A stretch of DNA of 64,000 nucleotides, taken from positions 248,001-312,000 of the forward strand of contig NZ_JACYOF010000005.1 of assembly GCF_014932895.1 (NCBI RefSeq), written 5' to 3'. This document shows positions 15,764 to 24,093 of this stretch, piece after piece (within the stretch, counting starts at the first letter, position 1; every line of letters starts with the position of its first letter). The notes under the pieces were generated by a model. That model saw only the letters and a program-made list of their open reading frames with translations. It made no database searches and had not been told where the DNA came from. This DNA is from Bacillus thuringiensis (GTDB lineage: Bacteria; Bacillota; Bacilli; Bacillales; Bacillaceae_G). The translations under genes and the position numbers were made by a program.

Positions 15764-16402
15764 TTATTCAGCTTCAGAAACTACTGTGAAGCGTTCGTTT
15801 ACGTGTTTTGGATCTTCGATTTCATCAAGTGCTGCTACTGCGAAGTCTTCGTAACTTACGTAGCTATCGCCTTTTGAGTTAACAAGAAGGTTGTCTTTTC
15901 CAGCTTTGTAAGAACCAGTACGTTTTCCTAATGCGAATAGTGCAGAAGGGCTGATAAATGTCCAAGTAATATCGTTTGTTTGCTGCAGGATTTCTAAGTT
16001 TTTACCTTGATTTTGAGCTGTTGCAAGGTATTCATTTGGGAAACCTGGTGTATCAAATACACGTGTTGTTTTCTCTTCATCTACAAATAAGCTACCAGCG
16101 CCGCCAACTACAAGTAATTTTGTATTAGGTGCACCTTTTACAGCTTCAATAAGTACATTTCCTGCATCTACGTGAAGATGTTCTTGTCCTGCTGGAGCAC
16201 CGAATGCATTTACAACTACATCAAATGCTTGTAGGTCGTTAGATGTAAGAGCGAATACATCTTTTTCTAAAACTTTTACATTGTCTTCTGTAATTTTTGC
16301 AGCGTTTCTTACGATGGCAGTTACTTCATGACCGCGATTTAATGCTTCTTTTAAAATACGACTTCCAGCTTTACCAGTTGCTCCGATAATTCCGATTTTC
16401 AT
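15764..16402 (-). CDS. NAD(P)H-binding oxidoreductase (NmrA/YwnB-like)
   Basis: A 212-residue short-chain-type Rossmann protein. GATGKAGSRI at residues 7-16 is the dinucleotide loop, GGAGSL around 98-103 and WTFISPSALF around 147-156 fit the atypical SDR group that includes YwnB-like proteins. It lacks the classical YxxxK pair. Such proteins are often induced by thiol-reactive stress. ATG at 16402 is eight bases from GGAGGG; the in-frame TTG at 16417 overlaps that site. The promoter (TTGACA-18-TATAAT on minus) is followed by a palindrome TTACAACCTGTTGTAA, indicating local repression by an unknown factor. Confidence 0.85.
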   Translation of the reverse strand: MKIGIIGATGKAGSRILKEALNRGHEVTAIVRNAAKITEDNVKVLEKDVFALTSNDLQAFDVVVNAFGAPAGQEHLHVDAGNVLIEAVKGAPNTKLLVVGGAGSLFVDEEKTTRVFDTPGFPNEYLATAQNQGKNLEILQQTNDITWTFISPSALFALGKRTGSYKAGKDNLLVNSKGDSYVSYEDFAVAALDEIEDPKHVNERFTVVSEAE

Positions 16403-16473
16403 AATGATTCCCTCCAAAGTGTTTTGTTAAATTGTATATTTGAAAATGAATGAATTTAATGTAATTAGGTTTG

Positions 16474-16521
16474 TTACAACCTGTTGTAATCATTATAGTT
16501 ACACGTTGGGTTTTTTGTCAA
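16474..16521 (-). promoter_or_regulatory. Promoter with downstream palindromic operator
   Basis: On the minus strand TTGACA (16521-16516) and TATAAT (16497-16492) are 18 bp apart. Immediately downstream, over the start of transcription, lies the perfect dyad TTACAAC-CT-GTTGTAA (16474-16489), placed to block initiation at the oxidoreductase gene. Confidence 0.75.
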
Positions 16522-16606
16522 TGCATTTGTTTATGGAATTATTTTTTGTTTTAGTATGTACAGTTCGTAAATATCGAGTCATAAATCATAACAAATAACA
16601 CCATTA

Positions 16607-16623
16607 TGTTATAAAATCTAACA
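16607..16623 (+). promoter_or_regulatory. GlnR/TnrA box upstream of alsT
   Basis: TGTTATAAAATCTAACA matches the Bacillus nitrogen-control consensus TGTNANAWWWTNTNACA at every defined position. It is about 90 bp before the AGCS transporter start. This places the transporter under glutamine-dependent control by GlnR and/or TnrA. Confidence 0.85.
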
Positions 16624-16714
16624 TATGGAAGTAATAACCTGTCGAAAAATGTTGATTTTTGAATATTTTTTAAATATAATTCAATTTATGAGGAAAAAGG
16701 AGGGGGCTAATTGT

Positions 16715-18145
16715 ATGAATATTTTAGAACAATTCGTTTCATCAACGAATACGATTCTTTGGTCATATGTTCTTATTGCAATGTTAATTGGTTTAGGGCT
16801 TTATTTTTCTATTAAATTGAAATTCGTACAAATTACTCATTTAGGGGAAATGATTCGGTTAATGAGTGATGGATTAACTGGAAAGACACGTAAAAAGGGC
16901 AGCGTATCGTCATTCCAAGCTTTTTGTATGAGTTCAGCAGCTCGTATTGGTATCGGGAACTTAGCTGGTGTAGCGTTAGCTATTTCTATGGGAGGACCTG
17001 GAGCTGTATTTTGGATGTGGGTTATTGCGATTATCGGGGCGTCTTCAAGTTTCGTAGAAAGTACGCTTGCGCAAATTTATAAAATAAAAGATGGCAGTGG
17101 ATTCCGTGGTGGTCCTGCTTATTATATGGAAAAAGGTTTAAATAAACGTTGGATGGGGATTTGGTTCTCTATTCTGATTACAATTAGTTACGGTTTAATT
17201 TTTAACTCAGTACAAGCGAATACAGTTACGTTAGCATTTAAAAATGCTTTTGGCATTGAGCGCTATGTTGTAGGGATTGTACTTGCAGTATTAGTCGCGG
17301 TTATTATCTTTGGTGGTGTGAAAAGTATTGCGCGTATGTCAGAAATGATCGTTCCGCCGATGGCAATTCTTTATATTGCAGTAGCTATTTTCGTTGTTAT
17401 TAAAAACTTCTATTTACTACCAGATGTGTTCACAGAAATCTTTAAAGGTGCATTTGGTTTAGATTCAGCTGTAGGTGGCGGTATCGGTGCTGCAATGAAA
17501 TATGGTATCCAGCGTGGATTATTTGCGAACGAAGCAGGTATGGGTAGTGCACCAAATGCTGCTGCAACAGCTGATGTAACGCATCCAGCGAAACAAGGTT
17601 TTATTCAAACAATCGGTGTTTTAGTAGACACATTCTTAGTATGTACATCAACAGCATTTATCGTATTATGTTCTGGTGCATATAAAGCAACAAATTTAGA
17701 AGGTATTGAATTAACGCAAATGGCACTAAGTTCACAAATTGGTTCTTGGGCAAGCAGCTTCTTAGCGATTATTATTTTCTTATTTGCATTTAGTTCACTT
17801 CTAGGAAACTATTATTATGGTGAAACGAATATTGAGTTCATTAAACAAAGTAAAACTTGGTTAACAATTTACCGTATTGCGGTAGTTGCAATGGTATTAT
17901 TCGGTTCTGTTGCGACGCTTCAAGTTGTATGGAATATGGCAGACTTATTTATGGGTCTAATGGTAATCACAAACTTAATTGCGATTACACTTCTTGGACG
18001 ATTTGCGTATGCTGCATTGACCGACTATGTAAGGCAAAAGAAACAAGGGAAAGATCCAGTCTTCAGTGCAGATTCTATTCCTGGTTTAACGAATACAGAG
18101 TGTTGGGATAAGCCAGCGGTAACGGATAAAGAAAAAGCTGTATAA
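16715..18145 (+). CDS. alsT: Sodium:amino acid symporter, AGCS family (AlsT-like)
   Basis: A 476-residue membrane protein with about 11 helices. Family signatures: MGGPGAVFWMW, the GFRGGPAYYMEKGL motif, and GLFANEAGMGSAPNAAATA. AGCS members import alanine, glycine or glutamine with sodium; the B. subtilis homologue AlsT is a glutamine carrier under nitrogen control. The upstream GlnR/TnrA box supports glutamine as substrate here. The ATG at 16715 follows AAAGGAGGGG; the frame is open further upstream (to 16625) but those codons lie in the control region. A close paralogue (by eye about 80% identical) lies at 24094 in opposite orientation. Confidence 0.9.
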   Translation: MNILEQFVSSTNTILWSYVLIAMLIGLGLYFSIKLKFVQITHLGEMIRLMSDGLTGKTRKKGSVSSFQAFCMSSAARIGIGNLAGVALAISMGGPGAVFWMWVIAIIGASSSFVESTLAQIYKIKDGSGFRGGPAYYMEKGLNKRWMGIWFSILITISYGLIFNSVQANTVTLAFKNAFGIERYVVGIVLAVLVAVIIFGGVKSIARMSEMIVPPMAILYIAVAIFVVIKNFYLLPDVFTEIFKGAFGLDSAVGGGIGAAMKYGIQRGLFANEAGMGSAPNAAATADVTHPAKQGFIQTIGVLVDTFLVCTSTAFIVLCSGAYKATNLEGIELTQMALSSQIGSWASSFLAIIIFLFAFSSLLGNYYYGETNIEFIKQSKTWLTIYRIAVVAMVLFGSVATLQVVWNMADLFMGLMVITNLIAITLLGRFAYAALTDYVRQKKQGKDPVFSADSIPGLTNTECWDKPAVTDKEKAV

Positions 18146-18155
18146 TAAAAGATGA

Positions 18156-18190
18156 AACGAGCATCAAAGAAATTTGATGCTCGTTTTTTT
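18156..18190 (+). terminator. Terminator of alsT
   Basis: ACGAGCATCAAA / TTTGATGCTCGT, four-base loop, seven T. Confidence 0.95.
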
Positions 18191-18322
18191 ATGGTAATAA
18201 ACTAAGGATAGGGGTAAAAGACGAACATTAATATGAGTTTTATAATAAAATGTAATTTTTTTAAGGAAATTGCAGATGTGAGTTGTAATTTATGTTAGAA
18301 TGGTTAATGGCTTTGGAATAAG

Positions 18323-18409
18323 AGGTTAGACCACTTGTTATATTCGTTTTTAAGTTTTTTATGATAAATGAAAAGTTCGGATTATTTCTTAATTCTAATG
18401 GTCAGACGT
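18323..18409 (+). promoter_or_regulatory. Two GntR-type half-palindromic sites upstream of nupC 1
   Basis: AGGTTAGACCA (18323-18333) and ATGGTCAGACGT (18398-18409) both fit TNGTNNNACNA, the FadR-subfamily GntR operator pattern, with one mismatch each. The second 12-mer recurs exactly upstream of the paralogous nupC at 19916. This suggests a shared regulator. Confidence 0.55.
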
Positions 18410-18446
18410 TCAACATTAAAGAAGAGCTAAATGGAGGATTTTATTA

Positions 18447-19628
18447 ATGAAGTTTGTTATGTTTCTTGTAGGATTACTCGTTGTATTTGTACTCGGTTTT
18501 CTTATAAGTGCGGATCGAAAGAAGATTAAGTATAAACCAATCATGGTTATGCTTGTTATTCAGTTAGCGTTAACGTATTTCTTATTAAATACACAAGTTG
18601 GTTATATTTTAGTAAAAGGAATTTCGGATGGATTTGGGGCACTTCTTGGATATGCGGAAGCTGGAATCGTTTTCGTATTTGGAGGTCTTGTTAATAAGGG
18701 AGAAGTTTCATTCTTCTTAACGGCATTATTACCAATCGTATTCTTTGCGGTATTAATCGGAATTCTGCAGCACTTTAAAATTTTACCGATATTCATTCGT
18801 GCTATTGGTACTTTGTTAAGTAAAGTAAATGGTCTAGGAAAACTAGAATCATATAATGCAGTAGCGGCAGCGATTGTTGGACAAGCAGAAGTATTCATTA
18901 CAGTAAAAGATCAATTAAGTAAAATCCCGAAACATCGTTTATATACACTATGTGCATCTTCCATGTCGACAGTATCGATGTCAATCGTTGGTTCTTATAT
19001 GAAAATGATTGAGCCAAAATATGTAGTAACAGCACTTGTATTAAATTTATTTAGTGGTTTCATTATTATTCATATTATTAATCCGTACGATATTACGGAA
19101 GAAGAGGATACACTAAAGTTAGAAAATAAGAAAAAGCAGTCATTCTTTGAAATGCTGAGCGAATATATTATGCTTGGTTTCACAATTGCGATTACGGTAG
19201 CAGCAATGTTACTTGGTTTTGTAGCATTAATTACAGCAATCAATAGCTTGTTTGATTCAGTGTTCGGTATTACATTCCAAGCTATTTTAGGATATATCTT
19301 CTCACCATTAGCATTCGTAATGGGTATCCCGCAATCAGAAATGGTAACAGCTGGACAAATTATGGCAACGAAATTAGTATCGAACGAATTTGTTGCGATG
19401 CTTGATCTAGGAAAAGTAGCTGGTGATTTATCAGCTCGTACAGTCGGTGTTCTTTCTGTATTCCTTGTATCATTTGCGAACTTCTCATCTATCGGAATTA
19501 TTGCAGGTGCAACGAAGGGAATTGATGAAAACCAATCAAACGTTGTATCATCATTTGGATTACGACTTGTATACGGTGCGACATTAGTAAGTCTTTTATC
19601 AGCGATTATCGTTGGTGTTATGTTATAA
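18447..19628 (+). CDS. nupC: NupC family nucleoside transporter (copy 1)
   Basis: A 393-residue concentrative nucleoside transporter (CNT family) importing nucleosides with protons or sodium. Family landmarks: [16 protein letters not shown] (the nucleoside-binding hairpin), [19 protein letters not shown], and the C-terminal [11 protein letters not shown]...[27 protein letters not shown] with GGAGGATT upstream. It is followed by a hairpin terminator and then a near-identical paralogue, so the two are separate units from a tandem duplication. A conserved GGTCAGAC motif upstream points to common regulation, while only the second copy shows cre sites. Confidence 0.93.
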   Translation: MKFVMFLVGLLVVFVLGFLISADRKKIKYKPIMVMLVIQLALTYFLLNTQVGYILVKGISDGFGALLGYAEAGIVFVFGGLVNKGEVSFFLTALLPIVFFAVLIGILQHFKILPIFIRAIGTLLSKVNGLGKLESYNAVAAAIVGQAEVFITVKDQLSKIPKHRLYTLCASSMSTVSMSIVGSYMKMIEPKYVVTALVLNLFSGFIIIHIINPYDITEEEDTLKLENKKKQSFFEMLSEYIMLGFTIAITVAAMLLGFVALITAINSLFDSVFGITFQAILGYIFSPLAFVMGIPQSEMVTAGQIMATKLVSNEFVAMLDLGKVAGDLSARTVGVLSVFLVSFANFSSIGIIAGATKGIDENQSNVVSSFGLRLVYGATLVSLLSAIIVGVML

Positions 19629-19635
19629 AAAAAAG

Positions 19636-19669
19636 GATAGTCCTAGCTCATAGTTAGGACTATCGTTTT
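19636..19669 (+). terminator. Terminator of nupC copy 1
   Basis: GATAGTCCTA / TAGGACTATC with nine-base loop followed by GTTTTA. Confidence 0.88.
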
Positions 19670-19753
19670 ATGGTAAATTTACATAAAAAGACCAATTATT
19701 TAGGAATATATTAACATATAAAAATCTTTTAAAATTTATATTGCATTTCGTCT

Positions 19754-19767
19754 AGATAACGCTTACA
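19754..19767 (+). promoter_or_regulatory. cre-like site 1 upstream of nupC copy 2
   Basis: AGATAACGCTTACA matches the CcpA site consensus TGWNANCGNTNWCA with one mismatch at the first base. Confidence 0.6.
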
Positions 19768-19846
19768 ATTTGATTTGTAGGTGGTATCAATTTCAGACTT
19801 TTAATACGGTAGGAGAGAAGAGGCTACCTTTTATAAATTGCAATTT

Positions 19847-19861
19847 ATGTAAACGCTTACT
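19847..19861 (+). promoter_or_regulatory. cre site 2 upstream of nupC copy 2
   Basis: ATGTAAACGCTTACT fits WTGNAANCGNWNNCW at all positions, a catabolite-responsive element. With the first site about 93 bp upstream, CcpA-mediated repression of nucleoside uptake by sugars is likely. Confidence 0.75.
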
Positions 19862-19915
19862 GATTTTAGATAACAGTTGAATAATATTTAAGGGTTTTAA
19901 ATTTTTTTAACATCA

Positions 19916-19927
19916 ATGGTCAGACGT
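19916..19927 (+). promoter_or_regulatory. ATGGTCAGACGT motif upstream of nupC copy 2
   Basis: Identical 12-mer to the one upstream of nupC copy 1 (18398-18409), in an otherwise diverged intergenic region. GntR/FadR-like operator pattern. Confidence 0.55.
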
Positions 19928-19982
19928 CATTCGTTATACGTTATACGACCGATAACTCGTGGGAGAATTGGAGGATTCACAT

Positions 19983-21164
19983 ATGAAACTAGTAATGTTT
20001 TTAGTCGGTTTACTTGTAGTGTTTGTACTAGGTTTCCTTATAAGTTCAGATCGTAAGAAAATTAAATATAAACCAATTGCAGTTATGCTTGTTATTCAAT
20101 TGGTACTTGCGTATTTCTTACTAAATACAAAGGTCGGATTTGTATTAGTAAAAGGGATTGCAGATGGATTTGGCGCTATTTTAAAGTTTGCGGAAGCTGG
20201 GGTTAATTTCGTATTTGGTGGTTTAGCGAACGATGGACAAGCACCATTCTTCTTAACAGTATTATTACCGATTATTTTCTTAGCAGTATTAATCGGGATT
20301 TTACAACATATTAAAATTTTACCGATTATCATTCGTGCAGTCGGTTTCGTATTAAGTAAAATTAACGGTTTAGGGAAATTAGAATCATATAATGCAGTAG
20401 CAGCTGCAATTGTTGGTCAAGGTGAAGTATTCATTACAGTAAAAGATCAACTAAGCAAATTGCCGAAAAATCGTTTATACACACTATGTGCATCTTCAAT
20501 GTCAACAGTATCGATGTCAATCGTCGGTTCTTATATGAAAATGATTGATCCAAAATATGTAGTAACAGCACTTGTACTAAACTTATTTAGTGGATTCATT
20601 ATCGTTCACATCATTAATCCATATGATGTAAAAGAAGAAGACGATATTTTAGAATTACAAGAAGATAAGAAACAAACATTCTTTGAAATGTTAGGCGAAT
20701 ATATTATGCTTGGTTTCTCTATCGCTGTAACAGTAGCGGCGATGTTAATTGGTTTCGTAGCATTAATTACAGCAATTAACGGTGTATTCGATTCAATTTT
20801 CGGAATCACATTCCAAAGCATTTTAGGATATATCTTCTCACCATTAGCATTCATAATGGGTATTCCAACATCAGAGATGCTACAAGCAGGACAAATTATG
20901 GCAACGAAATTAGTAACAAACGAATTTGTTGCGATGCTTGATTTAGGAAAAGTAGCTGGCGACTTATCAGCTCGTACAGTAGGTATTTTATCAATCTTCC
21001 TTGTATCATTTGCGAACTTCTCATCTATCGGGATTATCGCAGGTGCAACGAAGAGTATTGATGGAAAACAAGCAAACGTTGTATCATCATTCGGACTAAA
21101 ACTTGTATACGGTGCAACGTTAGTAAGTATATTATCAGCGATTATCGTTGGGGTTATGCTTTAA
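19983..21164 (+). CDS. nupC: NupC family nucleoside transporter (copy 2)
   Basis: A 393-residue CNT nucleoside transporter, the tandem paralogue of the gene at 18447 and the same length; by eye the proteins are well over 80% identical, differing mainly in the loops after helix 2 and around residue 210. All family motifs are intact ([59 protein letters not shown]). The ATG at 19983 is six to seven bases after GGAGGAT; the frame is also open from a GTG at 19959 but without a better site. Upstream DNA has two cre sites plus the shared GGTCAGAC motif, so this copy is probably catabolite controlled, unlike copy 1. Confidence 0.93.
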   Translation: MKLVMFLVGLLVVFVLGFLISSDRKKIKYKPIAVMLVIQLVLAYFLLNTKVGFVLVKGIADGFGAILKFAEAGVNFVFGGLANDGQAPFFLTVLLPIIFLAVLIGILQHIKILPIIIRAVGFVLSKINGLGKLESYNAVAAAIVGQGEVFITVKDQLSKLPKNRLYTLCASSMSTVSMSIVGSYMKMIDPKYVVTALVLNLFSGFIIVHIINPYDVKEEDDILELQEDKKQTFFEMLGEYIMLGFSIAVTVAAMLIGFVALITAINGVFDSIFGITFQSILGYIFSPLAFIMGIPTSEMLQAGQIMATKLVTNEFVAMLDLGKVAGDLSARTVGILSIFLVSFANFSSIGIIAGATKSIDGKQANVVSSFGLKLVYGATLVSILSAIIVGVML

Positions 21165-21172
21165 TAAATTAA

Positions 21173-21207
21173 GAAAAGCAATGAGCGCGGGCTCATTGCT
21201 TTTTTTG
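21173..21207. terminator. Bidirectional terminator between nupC and ferritin
   Basis: AAAGCAATGAGC / GCTCATTGCTTT with a short GCG-containing loop and T7. Confidence 0.93.
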
Positions 21208-21714
21208 TTATTCAGCCGGAGGCGTAAATGTACGTTTCTCTAATTCAGCATCTAACATAAATAATGCATTTGAATCGCTTGTAATACGTTTTAATTTTTG
21301 GATGATGCTATCGAATGAAGCTTCTTCTTCTACTTGTTCATCAACGAACCATTTTAAGAATGTGATTGTTGCGTGTTCACGCTCATCCCAAGCGATATCA
21401 GATAAGTTATAAATACGTTTCGTTACTTCACGCTCGTGCTCGAGTGCCACTTCAAAAGCGTTCAATACGGATTCATATTCGTTATTTGGATTATCAAACC
21501 CAGTAATAATAGCACGCTCGCCACGGTCATTAATATAGTTGTAAAGCTTCATTGCGTGGAAACGTTCTTCTTCAGCTTGTACAAGGAAAAAGTTGGCAAA
21601 TCCATCGTAGCTTTCGGCTGTGCAGTAAGCAGCCATTGCCATATAAGCGTGTGCAGAATAGAATTCAAAGTTCATTTGTTCATTTAATGCGTCGTGCAAT
21701 TTTTTAGATAACAT
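21208..21714 (-). CDS. ftnA: Non-haem ferritin
   Basis: A 168-residue four-helix-bundle ferritin that oxidises and stores iron in a 24-mer shell. Ferroxidase ligands are visible: Glu17 (NFEFYSAHAYM), Glu50 and His53 (AEEERFHAMKLY), Glu94 (LEHEREVTKRI region) and the downstream FVDEQVEEE. No C-terminal membrane or haem motif. ATG is behind AAGGGGGAT. An inverted repeat (GAATATTAT...ATAATATTC, 21740-21767) lies between it and the MazG gene upstream and overlaps the likely promoter. It is not an evident PerR or Fur box. Confidence 0.94.
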   Translation of the reverse strand: MLSKKLHDALNEQMNFEFYSAHAYMAMAAYCTAESYDGFANFFLVQAEEERFHAMKLYNYINDRGERAIITGFDNPNNEYESVLNAFEVALEHEREVTKRIYNLSDIAWDEREHATITFLKWFVDEQVEEEASFDSIIQKLKRITSDSNALFMLDAELEKRTFTPPAE

Positions 21715-21767
21715 AAAATCCCCCTTATTATTTGGACAAGAATATTATATCATAATTGATAATATTC

Positions 21768-22091
21768 TCATTTGGACGTTTCGAACCTTTTCGAAAGCTT
21801 TGTGACGTGTGCTTCCATAATGTCTCGTAAATCTAAATCATATTTTTGTGAAAGAATAATAAGGTTAGATAGTACATCACCAAGTTCTTCTTTTAGTTCT
21901 TGTTTTAGCTCTTCTTGTGTTTTGGTTTGTTCATCAGGGCGATCACGACCAATTTCAATAGCGCGAACAACTCGTGAAACTTCCCCAACTTCCTCAGTTA
22001 AGAAATTTAAGCGAATAAAGGAATTATACTGTGACCAGCTCCGTTTTTCGTAAAATTCCTCCACCCATCTTTGAAATGCGACGATATCCAT
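21768..22091 (-). CDS. MazG-like nucleotide pyrophosphohydrolase
   Basis: A 107-residue all-alpha NTP pyrophosphohydrolase of the MazG/YpjD type. The EEVGEVSRVVR...EELKEELGDVLSNLIILSQKYD pattern supplies the EExxE and ExxD magnesium-binding residues. These house-cleaning enzymes remove non-canonical or surplus dNTPs. The sequence is a single MazG domain, half the length of full MazG. Its start ATG at 22091 is only about 70 bp from the divergent LOG gene. Downstream is ferritin, after an inverted repeat, so the two are probably separate units. Confidence 0.85.
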   Translation of the reverse strand: MDIVAFQRWVEEFYEKRSWSQYNSFIRLNFLTEEVGEVSRVVRAIEIGRDRPDEQTKTQEELKQELKEELGDVLSNLIILSQKYDLDLRDIMEAHVTKLSKRFETSK

Positions 22092-22164
22092 TTCTTCCTC
22101 ATCCCTTCAATATGTTGTACAATATTCATTGTATCATACCAATATATAGTTTCGGGGTGTAGGG

Positions 22165-22743
22165 ATGAGAAAGATTTGTGTGTTTGCAGGTTCAAATTTA
22201 GGGGAAAGACCAGAATTTAAAGAGCAGGCGATTCATTTAGGAAAAATGTTTGTTGAGAACGATTATGAGCTTGTATACGGCGGTTCATGCGTTGGATTAA
22301 TGGGAGAAGTAGCAAACGAAGTTCTTCGTTTAGGTGGGCGTGTAACGGGTGTTATGCCGCGTGGTCTATTCCGAGGAGAAATTGTTCATACAGGATTAAC
22401 AGAACTTATTGAAGTAGAAACGATGCATGAACGTAAGGCGAAAATGGCAGAGCTTGCTGATGCTTTCATTGCATTACCAGGCGGATATGGAACGTTTGAA
22501 GAGCTATTTGAAGTTGTGTGTTGGTCACAGATTGGTATACATAATAAACCGGTTGGTTTATTAAACATAAAAGATTTTTACGGACCAATTCTGCAAATGG
22601 TTGAACGTGCAGCAGAAGAAGGATTTATGAACCCATCAAATAAAGAGTTGATCGTTTCAGCTGAGACGGCAGATAAACTAATTCATGAAATCCAAAATTA
22701 CGAGCGTCCTGTTTTAGGAACGAAGTGGAAGCAATTATCATAG
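22165..22743 (+). CDS. LOG family protein (YvdD-like, cytokinin-type phosphoribohydrolase)
   Basis: A 192-residue Rossmann-like protein of the LOG family. The nucleotide-binding VYGGSCVGLMGEVA (about 37-50) and the diagnostic PGGYGTFEELFEV (about 107-119) are intact, as is the HERKAKM stretch. Family enzymes hydrolyse nucleoside 5-prime monophosphates such as N6-modified AMP or plain AMP into base and ribose 5-phosphate. Length is typical of bacterial type I LOG proteins. ATG with GGGGTGTAGGG upstream. A bcr1 repeat begins 37 bp after the stop. Confidence 0.93.
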   Translation: MRKICVFAGSNLGERPEFKEQAIHLGKMFVENDYELVYGGSCVGLMGEVANEVLRLGGRVTGVMPRGLFRGEIVHTGLTELIEVETMHERKAKMAELADAFIALPGGYGTFEELFEVVCWSQIGIHNKPVGLLNIKDFYGPILQMVERAAEEGFMNPSNKELIVSAETADKLIHEIQNYERPVLGTKWKQLS

Positions 22744-22779
22744 TACATTTTATAGTGATTTACAGAAACACATGTCTTT

Positions 22780-22937
22780 TTTATCCCGCATTAACGGGCA
22801 GTAAGACCCCTACCTCAAAATTCAGTGAAAGCAAAGAAGTTAGGTAGGGGATCAACTGCCCGTAAAAGCCCGATTGGTGCGGGCTAATAATCAGTGGGGG
22901 ATGAAGAAAACCTCCACTGATTAAAGTTTCACTTTAT
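22780..22937 (-). repeat. bcr1-type repeat, full-length copy
   Basis: About 158 bp from TTTATCCCGCATTAACGGGC to TTAAAGTTTCACTTTAT, with TTTAT at each end. Internal self-pairing arms: CCTACCTCAAAATTC...TTAGGTAGGGG and ATCAGTGGGGG...CCTCCACTGATT. Orientation opposite to the copies at 9683 and 39624. Confidence 0.9.
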
Positions 22938-22978
22938 CGTAAAAAGGGATGTGTTTTTTATAGACGGAAATGACAAGG

Positions 22979-23012
22979 AAGGCATTCCATATTACTTTGG
23001 AATGCCTTTATC
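22979..23012. terminator. Hairpin at the 3-prime end of the gene at 22992
   Basis: AAGGCATTCCA / TGGAATGCCTT; on the minus strand the stop codon TAA of the small membrane gene sits in its loop. Confidence 0.75.
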
Positions 23013-23189
23013 ATTTTGATTACTTTGTTTTTTATACAGGTACCAGCCACCCCAGCCGCCACCAATTGCTACAACGACGAGGAAAGCATAGTCTTTAACC
23101 TCGATACGTATATTGAAAATATTAGCTATAAGTAAGACAATCCCAACTGTTATTAACGCAAAAAATGCTCTAATTAAGTAGTCTTTCAA
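22992..23189 (-). CDS. Small two-helix membrane protein of unknown function
   Basis: A 65-residue protein with two hydrophobic helices (about 7-27 and 34-52) separated by a short charged turn, a Gly-rich end of the second helix (AIGGGWGGWYLYKK) and a polar tail. I do not recognise the family. I prefer the TTG at 23189 because GGGAG lies eight bases upstream; the longer version from ATG at 23207 has no ribosome binding site. The stop codon lies in the loop of the terminator hairpin. It is alone and adjacent to a bcr1 element. Confidence 0.6.
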   Translation of the reverse strand: MKDYLIRAFFALITVGIVLLIANIFNIRIEVKDYAFLVVVAIGGGWGGWYLYKKQSNQNDKGIPK

Positions 23190-23342
23190 CTGAACCACTC
23201 CCGCCATTTAAGTAGTAAATGATGAATATGGAAAAGCTTTTTTGGATCTATTTTACTAAAGGTTGTTTCCTATATTTTAACATAAAAGGGATTGTAATAT
23301 ATTGATAAAAGTAGGAGAAAGGACTGCTAATATTGTTGTGAT

Positions 23343-23395
23343 TTGTCGGTAAGTCGATATAATGAAAAAATCACCGGTATAATTTCATGTATCGA
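23343..23395 (+). repeat. Copy 2 of the GTCGGTAAATCGATAT-type repeat
   Basis: TTGTCGGTAAGTCGATATAA then AAAAATCACCGGTATAATTT and CATGTATCGACATG. The second half matches the copy at 53093 (AAAATCGCCGATTTAATTTC then ATGTCG). Confidence 0.6.
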
Positions 23396-23418
23396 CATGC
23401 GTAATCACTCCATTAAAA

Positions 23419-23446
23419 AAAGCGACTCTAACCGAGCCGCTTCCGC
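23419..23446 (-). terminator. Terminator of dps
   Basis: Minus-strand hairpin GCGGCTC...GAGTCGC with one mismatch followed by TTTTTTT. Confidence 0.8.
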
Positions 23447-23457
23447 TTTTACATATA

Positions 23458-23898
23458 TTATTGATTCAAGAACGCACGTAGCATCCAAGCGTGTTTTTCT
23501 AGTTCTGTGTAGATACCTAGTAGTAGGTCAGATGTCATTTCGTCATCAGAATCTTGAGCGATTTCCATGCCTTTTTTCAGTTCGACTAGCATCATTTCGT
23601 AGTCTTTCATGATTGCTTCGACCATCCCTTCTGCAGTTTCTCCGTATGCTGCTTCTTGAATAGAAGATATTTCTAGGTATTCTTTCATTGTTGCTACTGG
23701 TTTACCGCCGATTGCTAAAATACGTTCTGCAATTTCATCGATGTGAGTAGCTGATTCTGTGTAAAGCTCTTCGAATTTCTCGTGTAATGTGAAGAATTGA
23801 GGTCCTTTTACGTACCAATGGAAGTTGTGTAGTTTTGTGAATAAAACGCTCCAGTCTGCTACTTGTTTGTTTAATACTTCGATTACTTGTTTGTTCAT
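23458..23898 (-). CDS. dps: Dps family DNA-protecting/ferroxidase protein
   Basis: A 146-residue mini-ferritin. The intersubunit ferroxidase site is visible in [24 protein letters not shown] (His, His, Glu) and [13 protein letters not shown] (Asp, Glu). Dps dodecamers oxidise ferrous iron with hydrogen peroxide and limit Fenton damage. ATG at 23898 follows AAAGGAGATTGATCATA; an ATG three codons upstream is too close to that site. A perfect PerR box about 50 bp upstream predicts derepression by peroxide. Monocistronic with its own terminator. Confidence 0.95.
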   Translation of the reverse strand: MNKQVIEVLNKQVADWSVLFTKLHNFHWYVKGPQFFTLHEKFEELYTESATHIDEIAERILAIGGKPVATMKEYLEISSIQEAAYGETAEGMVEAIMKDYEMMLVELKKGMEIAQDSDDEMTSDLLLGIYTELEKHAWMLRAFLNQ

Positions 23899-23944
23899 TA
23901 TGATCAATCTCCTTTTGAGTTGTTATGTTATATCAATTACTAAT

Positions 23945-23959
23945 TTATAATTATTATAA
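23945..23959 (-). promoter_or_regulatory. PerR box upstream of dps
   Basis: TTATAATTATTATAA matches the PerR consensus TTATAATNATTATAA without mismatch, about 47-61 bp before the dps ATG. Confidence 0.9.
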
Positions 23960-24026
23960 TCTAGTAATTCTTATAAATCAACCCTTTTGCTGGAATTAAT
24001 TTGAACAAATTATGAACTGTGGTAAA

Positions 24027-24066
24027 TAAAAATCCCTATTACTGTGAAGTAATAGGGATTTTTTAT
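24027..24066. terminator. Bidirectional terminator between dps promoter region and AGCS gene
   Basis: AAAATCCCTATTACT / AGTAATAGGGATTTT with T-runs; terminates the AGCS gene at 24094 (minus). Confidence 0.9.
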
Positions 24067-24093
24067 TTGATATATAGCTACTGCTTTTAATTA

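Noticed and set aside
21740-21767. PerR or Fur box at the ferritin promoter
   Set aside because: The GAATATTAT...ATAATATTC inverted repeat does not match either consensus by position.
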